From G963717155 sp963717155 (GTDB lineage: Bacteria > Actinomycetota > Thermoleophilia > Gaiellales > JALYLC01), in assembly GCA_963717155.1 (NCBI GenBank), contig OY970326.1, forward strand, positions 1,984,001 through 2,048,000: a stretch of 64,000 nt of DNA. The letters run 5' to 3'. The notes below the pieces were generated by a model. That model had not been told where the DNA came from. It was given only the letters and a program-made list of their open reading frames with translations, and did not search any database. Numbering within the stretch: position 1 is the first letter of the stretch; each line of letters begins with the position of its first letter. This document shows positions 15,781 through 24,372 of the stretch, piece by piece. Both the position numbers and the translations under genes were made by a program.

Positions 15781-17366
15781 CCGAGCGCTACGCCCTCGAT
15801 GCTGGCCGGCTTCGGGTCGGGGAGGCGTCTCATGCGGTAGCCGTTGAGCAGGCCGAGGAGGCTCGCAAGCACGGGTACGAGCAGGGCGACCTGAAGAGAG
15901 CGGTCGCGCGCTTGCTTGTTGATGTGGAGCACCTCGGCTTGCACGGCTTCGGGTTCGTCGGACAGGAGAGGCGCCAGCTGCGTGTTGCTCATGACCTCGG
16001 CGTCGTGCTCGAGGGTGTGGGAGATCTGCTGCTGTTGTGCCTGCGGGATCACCGCGCTGGCGTCGGTCTGGTTGGTGAACGAGAAGGAGAGGAAGGCGAG
16101 CATGATGCCGCCGGCCATCGCGAGTCCGAACGAGAGCCCGAAGGAGCCCGCCGCGGAGTTCACCCCGGCTGCCTCGCTGACGCGCTCCTCCTCGATCGGG
16201 GAGAGGGTGTAGTTGTTCAGCTGTGAGACGAGCAGGCCCAGTCCCGACCCCGTGATGAGCAACGGGAAGAAGAGGGCCAGGCCCGAGTCCGTGCGCGGCA
16301 CGATGGGGATGATCGCGGCCAACCCGACCGTGCACAGCGCGAATCCGACCAGGACGAGGCTGCTCGGGCGCCGCCCGCCCGCCTTGCGTCCCGCGAGTAT
16401 CGCGACGGCGAACATGCTGAGCGAGAGCGGTGCGAGGGTCAATCCCGTCTGTATCGCGTTGTACTCGAGCGTCATCTGGAGGAAGATCGGGAGCACGATC
16501 ATCGCGCCGCCGAGCGTGACGTTCTGCAGTAGCTGCCCGAAGATCCCCGTCGTGAAGTGCGGGAACCGGAACAGGCCCGGATCGAGCAACGTCGGCTTCC
16601 CTTCCCGCTTGCGCCGCACCAGCCAGTAGGCGAGCAGCGAGAGCGCGACCGCTCCGATCGCGAGCAACAGTCCGACGGACTCGCCGCCTTCCTGCCACAC
16701 GAGAATGCCGAGAACGAGGCCGCCCATGCCGAGCACGCTGAGGATCGCGCCGACCACGTCGATCTGCCGCGGCCCGGTGTAGACCACGTCGTGGACGAGC
16801 TTGATCTGTGACAACACGACCGCGATCACGACGACCTCGAGGCCGAACCCGACACGCCACGACAGATACGTGGTCACGAGGCCGCCGAGCAGCGGCCCGA
16901 CCGCGGCGGCGATCGCGGCAGCGGCCCCGACCAGCGCATATGTCCGCGTCCGAGCCGCTCCCTCGAAGTTCCCGTGGATCAGGGATTGCATCGCGGGCAG
17001 CAGCAGCGACGCCCCGAGCCCGCCGATGATCGCCCAGAAGACGATGATCGCAGTCAGGCTCTGGGCGAGCGTCATCGCCAGGGCTCCGATCGCGTAGGCC
17101 CCGAGCCCCAGCACGTAGGCCCTCTTGCGCCCGATCAGATCGCCGACCTTGCTACTGATCAGGATGAACGCGGCCGAGACCAGCGCCTCCAACGCGATCG
17201 CGGCCTGAACGTTGCTGACCGTCGTGTGCAGATCCTCGACCACGGCAGAGATCGAGACGTTCATCAGCGAGGTGTCGACGACGAGCACGAACATCGCCAT
17301 CGCAAGAAGAAGCGCGAGCCGCGGGTTGGCCGCTTCTGGAGTGCCCGTCGGCACGGTCTCACTCAC
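15777..17366 (-). CDS. MFS drug exporter, DHA2 (EmrB/QacA) family
   Basis: 529 aa, 14 predicted helices. It has motif A (VGDLIGRKRAYVLGLG), motif C-like GPLLGGLVTTYLSWRVGF, and an early acidic membrane residue in LVVDTSLMNVSI. It exports lipophilic drugs or metabolites by proton antiport. The start is set at GTG 17366 behind GGTGGATC rather than the longer open frame to 17447, whose extra residues are Arg-rich and non-membrane. An extended C-terminal loop with QAQQQQISHTLEH precedes the last helix. No adjacent regulator; the gene upstream on the same strand is the DUF2079 protein, 169 bp away. Confidence 0.9.
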   Translation of the reverse strand: MSETVPTGTPEAANPRLALLLAMAMFVLVVDTSLMNVSISAVVEDLHTTVSNVQAAIALEALVSAAFILISSKVGDLIGRKRAYVLGLGAYAIGALAMTLAQSLTAIIVFWAIIGGLGASLLLPAMQSLIHGNFEGAARTRTYALVGAAAAIAAAVGPLLGGLVTTYLSWRVGFGLEVVVIAVVLSQIKLVHDVVYTGPRQIDVVGAILSVLGMGGLVLGILVWQEGGESVGLLLAIGAVALSLLAYWLVRRKREGKPTLLDPGLFRFPHFTTGIFGQLLQNVTLGGAMIVLPIFLQMTLEYNAIQTGLTLAPLSLSMFAVAILAGRKAGGRRPSSLVLVGFALCTVGLAAIIPIVPRTDSGLALFFPLLITGSGLGLLVSQLNNYTLSPIEEERVSEAAGVNSAAGSFGLSFGLAMAGGIMLAFLSFSFTNQTDASAVIPQAQQQQISHTLEHDAEVMSNTQLAPLLSDEPEAVQAEVLHINKQARDRSLQVALLVPVLASLLGLLNGYRMRRLPDPKPASIEGVALG

Positions 17367-17535
17367 AAGCGATCCACCGGTGAACCTTTCGGGGTCGGAC
17401 CCAGTACGTCTCGGACGCCGCGCGACTCTCCTGACCGGGAACATCACCGGCGGGCGACCATCCTACCCCTGACAACAAGAACCGGGCGCGACGAGGCGGC
17501 CGGAAGGCGGTCACTGCAGCCGCGGGACCGCCGCT

Positions 17536-19065
17536 CTAGTCCACCTGGCGGCAGATCGGCCTCGACGTCCCGGACCGGTGCAGGAGCCGCATCGGGCCAC
17601 CGCTCCACACCAGGACGAACCCGTTGCCTCTGGCTGCGGCCAACCTCGCCTGCGGCGTGATCTCGGCTCCTCCGCCCGTGTTCTGCTGCGACGTGTCGAG
17701 GGCGAGCCAGCTCGCAAGGTTCTCGCTCCCGTTCGGAGGTACGAGGTAGTCACGTCCGATCAGATGCGGGATGAGACGGTCGTCGGCCTCCACGCAGGCG
17801 TGCGGCGGGATGCGCCGGACGATCTCGGCCGCGGCACGCGTGCGCGCCGGCGCGCTTCCGTCCTGCCCGACGAACAGGTAGCGCAGCGGATAGAGGTTGC
17901 TTGCCACCGCCGTTCCCCCGACGACCGTGAGCGAGAACACGAGGATCACCGCGACGCGGGAGATCCTCCCCGCAGCCGTCGTGGCTCGCGCGATTCTCGC
18001 GAGCGTGTCGACCGTGGCGAGCACGATGATCGGCGCGAGGATCGCGTTGTACTGGAAGTTGATCGTCCACAGGAACTGGCGATCGCTGAGCAGCCGCTCT
18101 GCCAGGATCGGGATCGCCAGCAGGACGTAGGGCGACACCAGCGCGAGCAGCGTCGGCGGGAGGAACAAGCACACGAGCAGCACGCGTTTCGCTGACGCGG
18201 AGACAAGCAGCCTGGCCGTGCCGACGGGATGCAGGACGATGTGCGCGACGGCCGACTGGAGATCGCCGCCGAGCGCCGGATAGGCCCAGTACTGCCAGGT
18301 GCCGTCAGGCGCGAAGCCGGGGATGATCAGCTTCGTGATGACCTCGAACGCGCCGATGCCGACTGCCGCGAGAACACCTGCGAGCCGGAACTGCCGCTGG
18401 GTGGCGAGGATGATCGCGACCATGCAGAGCAGGAAGCCCATGTCCTCGCGCACGAGCAGGAGGACGAGACAGATCGCCACCACCGCACCGCGCCGTCCGC
18501 GGTCGAGCGAGTCGATCAGCCACGCGACGAGCGGCACTGCGAACGCGATCTCGTGAAAATCGGACTGGACGATGCCCTGCAACGGCCACCAGAACAGGTA
18601 CGCCGCGGTGGTCAGGAGCGCGAGTCCCGGCCCGAGACGACGCTCGCAGAACGAGTACACCGGGAAGGCCGATGCAGCGATCAGGACCCCGAGTACGAAC
18701 CCGAGCATGCGCGTGTCCGGCCAGATCCAGAACAGCGGTGCAATGACCGCGAGGATCGGGCTGAAGTGGTCGCCGAGGAGCGAGAACCCGACCCCCTTGA
18801 GCGAGCTGACCGGCGACTGGAACCGGGCGTAGTGCCGGATCGCCTGATCGAAGATGCCGACGTCGTACCCGGCCGACGCGTACGAGTCGTAGCGCTGCCA
18901 GTCGAGGACCGCGTAGATGCCACCGCTGAACACCGCGAGTCCCGTCAGAACCGCGCGATAGGCGTCGACGCGCACGAGCGCGACGCGGCGTGCGACCCGC
19001 CGGTAGGCGAGCCTGGGACTGCCAGGCCGGGAGAGCCCGGCCGGTAGCTCCAGTGGGCCGCTCAC
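17536..19065 (-). CDS. DUF2079 family polytopic membrane protein
   Basis: 509 aa with about 11 hydrophobic helices and the DUF2079 (PF09852) hallmarks RYDSYASAGYDVGIFDQAIRHY, GDHFSPILAVIAPLFW and QSDFHEIAFAVPL. The fold resembles lipid-linked glycosyltransferases of the GT-C class: acidic residues in the first loop, and a soluble C-terminal part with AAEIVRRIPPHACVEADDRLIPHL. Activity in the family is unproven; transfer from a polyprenyl-phosphate sugar is my inference. The GTG start lies 41 bp downstream of the rel stop, so it could ride on the recJ-rel transcript. Confidence 0.85.
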   Translation of the reverse strand: MSGPLELPAGLSRPGSPRLAYRRVARRVALVRVDAYRAVLTGLAVFSGGIYAVLDWQRYDSYASAGYDVGIFDQAIRHYARFQSPVSSLKGVGFSLLGDHFSPILAVIAPLFWIWPDTRMLGFVLGVLIAASAFPVYSFCERRLGPGLALLTTAAYLFWWPLQGIVQSDFHEIAFAVPLVAWLIDSLDRGRRGAVVAICLVLLLVREDMGFLLCMVAIILATQRQFRLAGVLAAVGIGAFEVITKLIIPGFAPDGTWQYWAYPALGGDLQSAVAHIVLHPVGTARLLVSASAKRVLLVCLFLPPTLLALVSPYVLLAIPILAERLLSDRQFLWTINFQYNAILAPIIVLATVDTLARIARATTAAGRISRVAVILVFSLTVVGGTAVASNLYPLRYLFVGQDGSAPARTRAAAEIVRRIPPHACVEADDRLIPHLIGRDYLVPPNGSENLASWLALDTSQQNTGGGAEITPQARLAAARGNGFVLVWSGGPMRLLHRSGTSRPICRQVD

Positions 19066-19106
19066 ACGGTTTCATCGGCACGACGACGTGCCGGCGTGAA
19101 TGACCC

Positions 19107-21344
19107 TCAGACTGCGCTGGCGGCGCGCGGCGTGACGCGATTGGCGTCGAAGATCGCCTCGACGTTGCGGAGCGCCGACAGCAGCCGCCCGAGCGCCTTC
19201 ACGTCGCCGAGCTCGACGACGTACCAGTTGCGAGCCATCCCGTCCTGCACCACGCCGCCGTACTCGACGATGTTCGAGCCGAACTCGGCGAACGTGCGGG
19301 CGATGTCCTCGAGCAGACGCGGGCGATCCCACGCCGCAACCGCGATCTCGACCCTGAACGACTGCGAGCCGGCGTCCGACCACTCGACGACGCAGAAGCG
19401 CTCCGGGGTGCGCAGCAGCGCGCGGACGTTCGGACAGTCGGTCCGGTGGACGGTGACGCCACGGCCCACCGAGATGTACCCGGTGATCTCGTCACCGGGA
19501 ACCGGCGTGCAGCACTTCGCCATGCGCACCAGGACGTCCGGGTCGTCCTTGCCGTCGACCACGACGCCGTACTGGCGCGACGTGTGCGCGGGTCCGCGCG
19601 TGCGCCGCCGGACGACGGAGGTCTCGTCCTCGTCCTCGACGACGCCCGCGGTCTTCAGCCGCTGCAGCACCTTGTTGGCGATCTGACCGACCGGGACCTT
19701 GCCGCCGCCGATCGCGACGTAGAAGTCCTCGGCCTTCCGGAAGCCCATCTCGCGGATGAGCTGTGCCAGCAGCGGCGACGACGAGAGCTTCTGATGCGGC
19801 AGGCCGTGGCTCCGGAAGGCCTGCACGAGCGAGTCGCGCCCCTTCTGCTCGAGATCCTCGCGCTGCTCGCGGGCGAACCAGTGGCGGATCTTGTTGCGCG
19901 CCCTGGACGTCGTGACGATGCCCATCCAGTCGCGCGACGGCCCGCGTTCGGCCTTGGACGTCAGGATCTCGACGATCTCACCGGACTGCAGGCGATAGTG
20001 GAGCGGAACGATGCGCCCGTTGACCTTCGCACCGACACAGCGATGGCCGACGTCGGTGTGCACCGAGTAGGCGAAGTCGAGCGGCGTCGCACCGGACGGC
20101 AGCGCCTTGACCTCGCCGGCCGGCGTGAACACGAAGACCTCGTCGTCGAACAAGTCGACGCGCAGGGTGTCGAGGAAGTCGCCGCTGTCGCGCTCCTGCG
20201 CGGTGGCCATGACCTCCTGGAACCATGGCAGTGCCGTGCCGCGCGCGCCCCGCTTGTCGGTCGGCCCCTTGTGCTTGTACAGCCAATGAGCTGCGACGCC
20301 GAACTCGGCGGTCTGATGCATGTGCTGGGTGCGGACCTGGATCTCGAGGGGCTTCCCGTGCGGCCCGATCACCGTCGTGTGCAGCGACTGGTAGCCGTTC
20401 GACTTCGGCATCGCCACGTAGTCCTTGAAGCGACCGGGCATCGGCTTCCACAGCGAGTGGATGATGCCGATCGCGCCGTAGCAGTCCTTGACCGAGTCGA
20501 CCATCACGCGCATGGCGGTCAGGTCGAAGATCTCGTTGAACTCCTTGCCGCCCTTCGCCATCTTCATGTAGATGGAGTAGAAGTGCTTCGCGCGGCCGCG
20601 GATCTCGGCCGCGATCCCGACCTTCTGCAGCTCGTTGTCGAGCTCGCCGCCGGCCTCCTCGACGAACCGCTCGCGGTCGTTCCGCCGCTGGTTCACCATG
20701 GCCTGGATCTCGGCATACCGCCGCGGGTGCAGGGTCTCGAACGCGAGATCCTCGAGCTCCCACTTGAACGAGTGGATGCCGAGGCGGTGCGCGAGCGGCG
20801 CGTACACCTCGAGGGTCTCACGCGCCTTCTGCATCTGCTTCTGCTTGGGCAGCGCGCCGATCGTCCGCAGGTTGTGCATGCGGTCTGCCAGCTTGACCAG
20901 GATGACCCGGACGTCCTGGGCCATCGACAGGATCATCTTGCGGTACGTCTCGGCCTGCGCCTCCTCCCGCGTCCCGAACTGGATGCGCGAGAGCTTCGTC
21001 ACCCCGTCGACGAGCAGGGCGACCTCCTCGCCGAACTCGGCCGCGATGTCGTCGCGGCTCGCGCCGGTGTCCTCGAGGACGTCGTGCAGGAGCGCCGCGA
21101 CGATCACGGGCGGCTCCTGGCGCAGCCCGGCGCAGATCTTCGCCACCGCGATCGGGTGCATGACGAACGGCTCGCCGGACTTGCGGAGCTGGCCCGCGTG
21201 GCGCTCGGCCGAGTACGCGGCTGCACGTCGGATCACGCTCGTGTCCGCGTCCGCGTTCGACTCGCCCACGAGCGCGACGAGCTCGTCGACCTCGGTCGCG
21301 ATCAGCTCGGTTTCGACATGCGTTGGCGCCATTTGCTTACTCAC
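19107..21344 (-). CDS. rel: Bifunctional (p)ppGpp synthetase/hydrolase Rel
   Basis: 745 aa full-length RSH protein controlling the stringent response. An N-terminal HD hydrolase (RHAGQLRKSGEPFVMHP, LLHDVLEDTG, VKLADRMHNLRTI) is intact. The synthetase domain has RVMVDSVKDCYGAIGIIHSLW and PKSNGYQSLHTTVIGPHG. TGS follows (TPLDFAYSVHTDVGHRCVGAKVNG), then the zinc-finger/helical region (KCCTPVPGDEITGYISVGRGVTVHRTDCPN) and a C-terminal ACT domain. Both activities are expected to work. The GTG start at 21344 overlaps the recJ stop (GTGA), so synthesis is coupled to recJ. An ATG at 21332 is a possible alternative. Confidence 0.95.
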   Translation of the reverse strand: MSKQMAPTHVETELIATEVDELVALVGESNADADTSVIRRAAAYSAERHAGQLRKSGEPFVMHPIAVAKICAGLRQEPPVIVAALLHDVLEDTGASRDDIAAEFGEEVALLVDGVTKLSRIQFGTREEAQAETYRKMILSMAQDVRVILVKLADRMHNLRTIGALPKQKQMQKARETLEVYAPLAHRLGIHSFKWELEDLAFETLHPRRYAEIQAMVNQRRNDRERFVEEAGGELDNELQKVGIAAEIRGRAKHFYSIYMKMAKGGKEFNEIFDLTAMRVMVDSVKDCYGAIGIIHSLWKPMPGRFKDYVAMPKSNGYQSLHTTVIGPHGKPLEIQVRTQHMHQTAEFGVAAHWLYKHKGPTDKRGARGTALPWFQEVMATAQERDSGDFLDTLRVDLFDDEVFVFTPAGEVKALPSGATPLDFAYSVHTDVGHRCVGAKVNGRIVPLHYRLQSGEIVEILTSKAERGPSRDWMGIVTTSRARNKIRHWFAREQREDLEQKGRDSLVQAFRSHGLPHQKLSSSPLLAQLIREMGFRKAEDFYVAIGGGKVPVGQIANKVLQRLKTAGVVEDEDETSVVRRRTRGPAHTSRQYGVVVDGKDDPDVLVRMAKCCTPVPGDEITGYISVGRGVTVHRTDCPNVRALLRTPERFCVVEWSDAGSQSFRVEIAVAAWDRPRLLEDIARTFAEFGSNIVEYGGVVQDGMARNWYVVELGDVKALGRLLSALRNVEAIFDANRVTPRAASAV

Positions 21345-23887
21345 ATGGTACCGGCCGCCGGCGCCCGGGTACGGTGCGCACCGGCCCGCGCGACTCGCTC
21401 GAGCGCGTCGCGTCTGCGCGCGTCTGCGCGGGCGTAGGTGGGGGACGTCGACGGATCGGATCGGCCCGTCGGCGAGACCAGGCACAGCGTGTCGCCGTCG
21501 CGCTCGGCGAGGCCCAGCTCGACGAGCGCGTCGATCGCCTCCGCGACGGCCTCTCCGGTCGGCGGCGGGGCGATTCCCGCGGCCGTCCAGTCGACCGCCG
21601 CGACGAGGGACTCGGTCGCCACAGGCTCGCCGGCCTCGGCGGCGCGCCAGAGAGCGGCCATGAGCGGCCGCAGGGCCTCGCGCTCGACGGCCGCGCGGGC
21701 CGCCGCGAGGTCACGCGAGCCGTAGGCGAGATGCATGGTCGTGCGCGACGGGAGGCCGCGCAGCACCGCTGCCTCCTCGGCATGCAGCGGAGGCTCGAGC
21801 ACGACCACGTGGTCGAAGGCGGCTCGCAGCCCGGCAAGCCGCGCGAAGGCCCGGTGCTCGACGGCGGCGAGTCCCGACTCGATCGCACGCGCTGCGCGCG
21901 CGTCACGCTCCTCGGCGTCGAGGCGCCACGGCACGAGCACCGGAGACGTCCCGCCGAACCGCGTCCCGTCGAGCGCCGCCACGAGCTCGCTGCAGCGAGA
22001 GGCGAGATCGTTGACGACGACGCAGAGCGACTCGCCCGACGCGGCGACCGTCGCCGCAAGCGCGAGCCCTCCCGACTCGCGCACGTCGCGCACGCGTGGC
22101 CCCTCGTCGAGCACCGTGGCGAGCGGCACCACGTCGGCTCCCTGTGCGAGCCGTGGCCTGGACGCACACCCGTGATCGCACGAGTGCTCGGCTACCACGC
22201 GAAGGTCGACGAGCGACAGCCGCTGTGACAACGCTCCGCGGAACGAGTGGGCCTCGAGCCGGCAGACGACATCGACGACGCCGGACGAGCGCAGCGCGTC
22301 AAGCGCGTCGCCGCGACCAAAAGCGACCGCCCCGCAACGTGCCCCCTCGCCTGCGATCTGCATGCGCAGATGCTTGCCCTCGCCCATCGACTCGACCGAG
22401 TCGAGCGTCGCCGCGGGCACGAGGATGCGCGGCGCGGGATTGCCGATGCCGTGCGGCTCGAGCCGCGCGAGCTCCTGCGCAAGGGCGAGCGACAGCTCGC
22501 GAACGCCGGCGATCGCGTCGACGTGCACGCGCTTCTCGAGATCGGCGTCGGCGAGCACGGCGTCGACATGGCGCTCGAAGGCATCGGTGAACGCCGCGAC
22601 CTGGTCTGCCGCGATCGTCAGCCCCGCCGCGGCGCGGTGTCCTCCGAAGCGCTCGAGCACGGACGAGCACGCCGCGAGGCCGGCGTGCAGATCGAACGCC
22701 GGGACCGAGCGACCCGACCCCGTTCCCTGATCGCCGTCGAGCGCGATCACGACCACCGGACGGCCGTAGCGCTCGACGAGCCGGGACGCGACGATGCCGA
22801 TCACGCCTGCGTGCCACCCCTCGCCGGCGACGACGTAGCCGCGAGCCTCGCGGCGCTCGGGCGAACGAGTCTCGATCGTGGAGACGGCAGCGCGCAGGAT
22901 GTCGGCCTCGATCGACTGGCGCTCGCGGTTCCGCTCCTCGAGACGCCGCGCGAGAGGGTCGGCCTCTGCGCGGTCGCGCGCGAGCAGGAGGTCGAGCGCC
23001 TCGCGCGGATGACCGAGCCGACCGGCCGCGTTGATCCGCGGGCCGAGTCGGAACCCGAGGTCGGAGGAGCGCAGGCGTGCACGATCGACGCCGGCCACCT
23101 CCATCAGCGCCGCCAGCCCGGGTCGCTCGCCGCGTGCGAGGCGACGCAGGCCGGCTCGCACGAGGGCGCGGTTCTCGTCGCGCAGCTCCACCACGTCGGC
23201 GATCGTCGCGAGGGCGACGAGATCGAGGCCGCGCTGCAGCTCGACGGGTGGCTCGGTCGTGCCGAGCCGGCGCGCCCACAGCGCCTGTGCGAGCTTGAAC
23301 ACGACCCCCGCCCCGCACAGCTCGCCGAACGGGTATGAATCCTCGTACGGGCCGCGCGCACACACCAGGGGCGCCTCGGGCAGCACGGGCCCCGGCCGAT
23401 GGTGGTCGCAGATCACGACCGAGAGTCCCCGGGCGTACGCGTGGGCAACCGCATCGGCAGCCGAGAGGCCGCAGTCGACGCACAGAACGAGGCCCGCACC
23501 CTGGTCGGCCAGCAGGTCGATCGTCTCGATCGCCACCCCGTAGCCCTCGACGAAGCGGCTCGGCAGGTGCCAGCCGACGTCGGCGCCGAGCTCGCGCAGC
23601 GTGTCGACGGCGAGTGCCGTGGCGCAGACGCCGTCGACGTCGTAGTCGCCGTGCACGACGATCCGCCGCCGTGCCGCGATCGCCTCCTCGATCGCGTCGC
23701 ACGCGGCCGTCATCGCTCCGAGCGCGAGCGGATCGTGCAGCGGCCCCTCGAGGTCGAGGAACGCGCGCGCCTCGGCCGGGTCGTCGAGACCGCGCCGGGC
23801 CAGCACCTCGGCAGTGATCCGCGAGATGCCGAGCGCCGCTGCGAGGCGGTCGACGACATCGCGCGGACAGGGCGTAAGGGTGAGCAC
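21341..23887 (-). CDS. recJ: Single-stranded-DNA exonuclease RecJ with long C-terminal extension
   Basis: 848 aa. The DHH phosphoesterase core has GDYDVDG, VDCG and CDHH in order, then DHHA1 (INAAGRLGHPREALDLLLA, GGHRAAAGLTI) and an OB-like domain ending near residue 565 (SQRLSLVDLRVV). It degrades single-stranded DNA 5' to 3' in recombination and mismatch repair. A further 280 residues with no Walker A or DEAD motif follow; the order of hydrophobic strands (HVVVLEPPLHAEE, TTMHLAYGSRD) resembles a decayed helicase-like domain. GTG at 23887 is chosen because TACCCT lies 6 nt upstream. It forms an operon with rel. Confidence 0.92.
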   Translation of the reverse strand: MLTLTPCPRDVVDRLAAALGISRITAEVLARRGLDDPAEARAFLDLEGPLHDPLALGAMTAACDAIEEAIAARRRIVVHGDYDVDGVCATALAVDTLRELGADVGWHLPSRFVEGYGVAIETIDLLADQGAGLVLCVDCGLSAADAVAHAYARGLSVVICDHHRPGPVLPEAPLVCARGPYEDSYPFGELCGAGVVFKLAQALWARRLGTTEPPVELQRGLDLVALATIADVVELRDENRALVRAGLRRLARGERPGLAALMEVAGVDRARLRSSDLGFRLGPRINAAGRLGHPREALDLLLARDRAEADPLARRLEERNRERQSIEADILRAAVSTIETRSPERREARGYVVAGEGWHAGVIGIVASRLVERYGRPVVVIALDGDQGTGSGRSVPAFDLHAGLAACSSVLERFGGHRAAAGLTIAADQVAAFTDAFERHVDAVLADADLEKRVHVDAIAGVRELSLALAQELARLEPHGIGNPAPRILVPAATLDSVESMGEGKHLRMQIAGEGARCGAVAFGRGDALDALRSSGVVDVVCRLEAHSFRGALSQRLSLVDLRVVAEHSCDHGCASRPRLAQGADVVPLATVLDEGPRVRDVRESGGLALAATVAASGESLCVVVNDLASRCSELVAALDGTRFGGTSPVLVPWRLDAEERDARAARAIESGLAAVEHRAFARLAGLRAAFDHVVVLEPPLHAEEAAVLRGLPSRTTMHLAYGSRDLAAARAAVEREALRPLMAALWRAAEAGEPVATESLVAAVDWTAAGIAPPPTGEAVAEAIDALVELGLAERDGDTLCLVSPTGRSDPSTSPTYARADARRRDALERVARAGAHRTRAPAAGTM

Positions 23888-23893
23888 CGAAGG

Positions 23894-23899
23894 AGGGTA
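23894..23899 (-). promoter_or_regulatory. -10 element TACCCT for recJ-rel
   Basis: Six nt before the recJ GTG on the reverse strand, the same hexamer and spacing as the debranching-enzyme gene. Confidence 0.5.
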
Positions 23900-23977
23900 G
23901 ACACCGCGACGGACGCCGCCCTCCCGTCGGCGATCGTGGTACACCATCGCCGTCTACGACCACACAGGGGGACCATC

Positions 23978-24364
23978 GTGCTCAAGGAGTTCAGGGCGTT
24001 CCTGCTACGCGGCAACCTGCTCGAGCTGGCCGTCGCGTTCGTGATCGGCGCAGCCTTCGTCACCCTCATCAAGGCGCTCGTCGAGGACCTCATAACGCCG
24101 ATCCTCGCTGCCATCGGCGGCGTTCCGAGCCTCGCCGACAAGACCTTCACGATCGGCGACGCCGTGTTCCTCTGGGGCGCCTTCGTGACCGCCCTGATCA
24201 CGTTCATCCTCACCGCGGCGGCCGTCTTCTTCTTCGTCGTCAAGCCGGCTCAGATCGCCCTCGCGCGCATGCGCAGCAAGGGCGAGGAGCCTGAGGGCGA
24301 GCCGAGCGAGGAAGTGATGCTGCTGACCGAGATCCGCGACGCGCTGACCGCGAAGGCCGGCTAG
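23978..24364 (+). CDS. mscL: Large-conductance mechanosensitive channel MscL
   Basis: 128 aa, the normal MscL length. The N-terminal amphipathic helix KEFRAFLLRGNLLELAVAFVIGAAF runs into TM1, followed by the periplasmic loop and TM2 (FVTALITFILTAAAVFFFVV). The C-terminal cytoplasmic helix has SEEVMLLTEIRDAL. The homopentamer opens under membrane tension to release osmolytes after hypo-osmotic shock. GTG at 23978 is preceded by AGGGGGA at good spacing. It diverges from recJ and converges on secDF, 8 bp between stops. Confidence 0.95.
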   Translation: MLKEFRAFLLRGNLLELAVAFVIGAAFVTLIKALVEDLITPILAAIGGVPSLADKTFTIGDAVFLWGAFVTALITFILTAAAVFFFVVKPAQIALARMRSKGEEPEGEPSEEVMLLTEIRDALTAKAG

Positions 24365-24372
24365 GAGTCGGG

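Noticed and set aside
14344..16860. Reverse frame giving an apparent 880-aa protein ending at 14218
   Set aside because: It crosses the lipid kinase and the DHA2 exporter without sequence features; only the last 41 codons have independent support.
19446..21437. 663-codon forward open frame opposite rel
   Set aside because: Composition (Arg, Asp, Val, Leu repeats) and lack of motifs mark it as antisense of rel.
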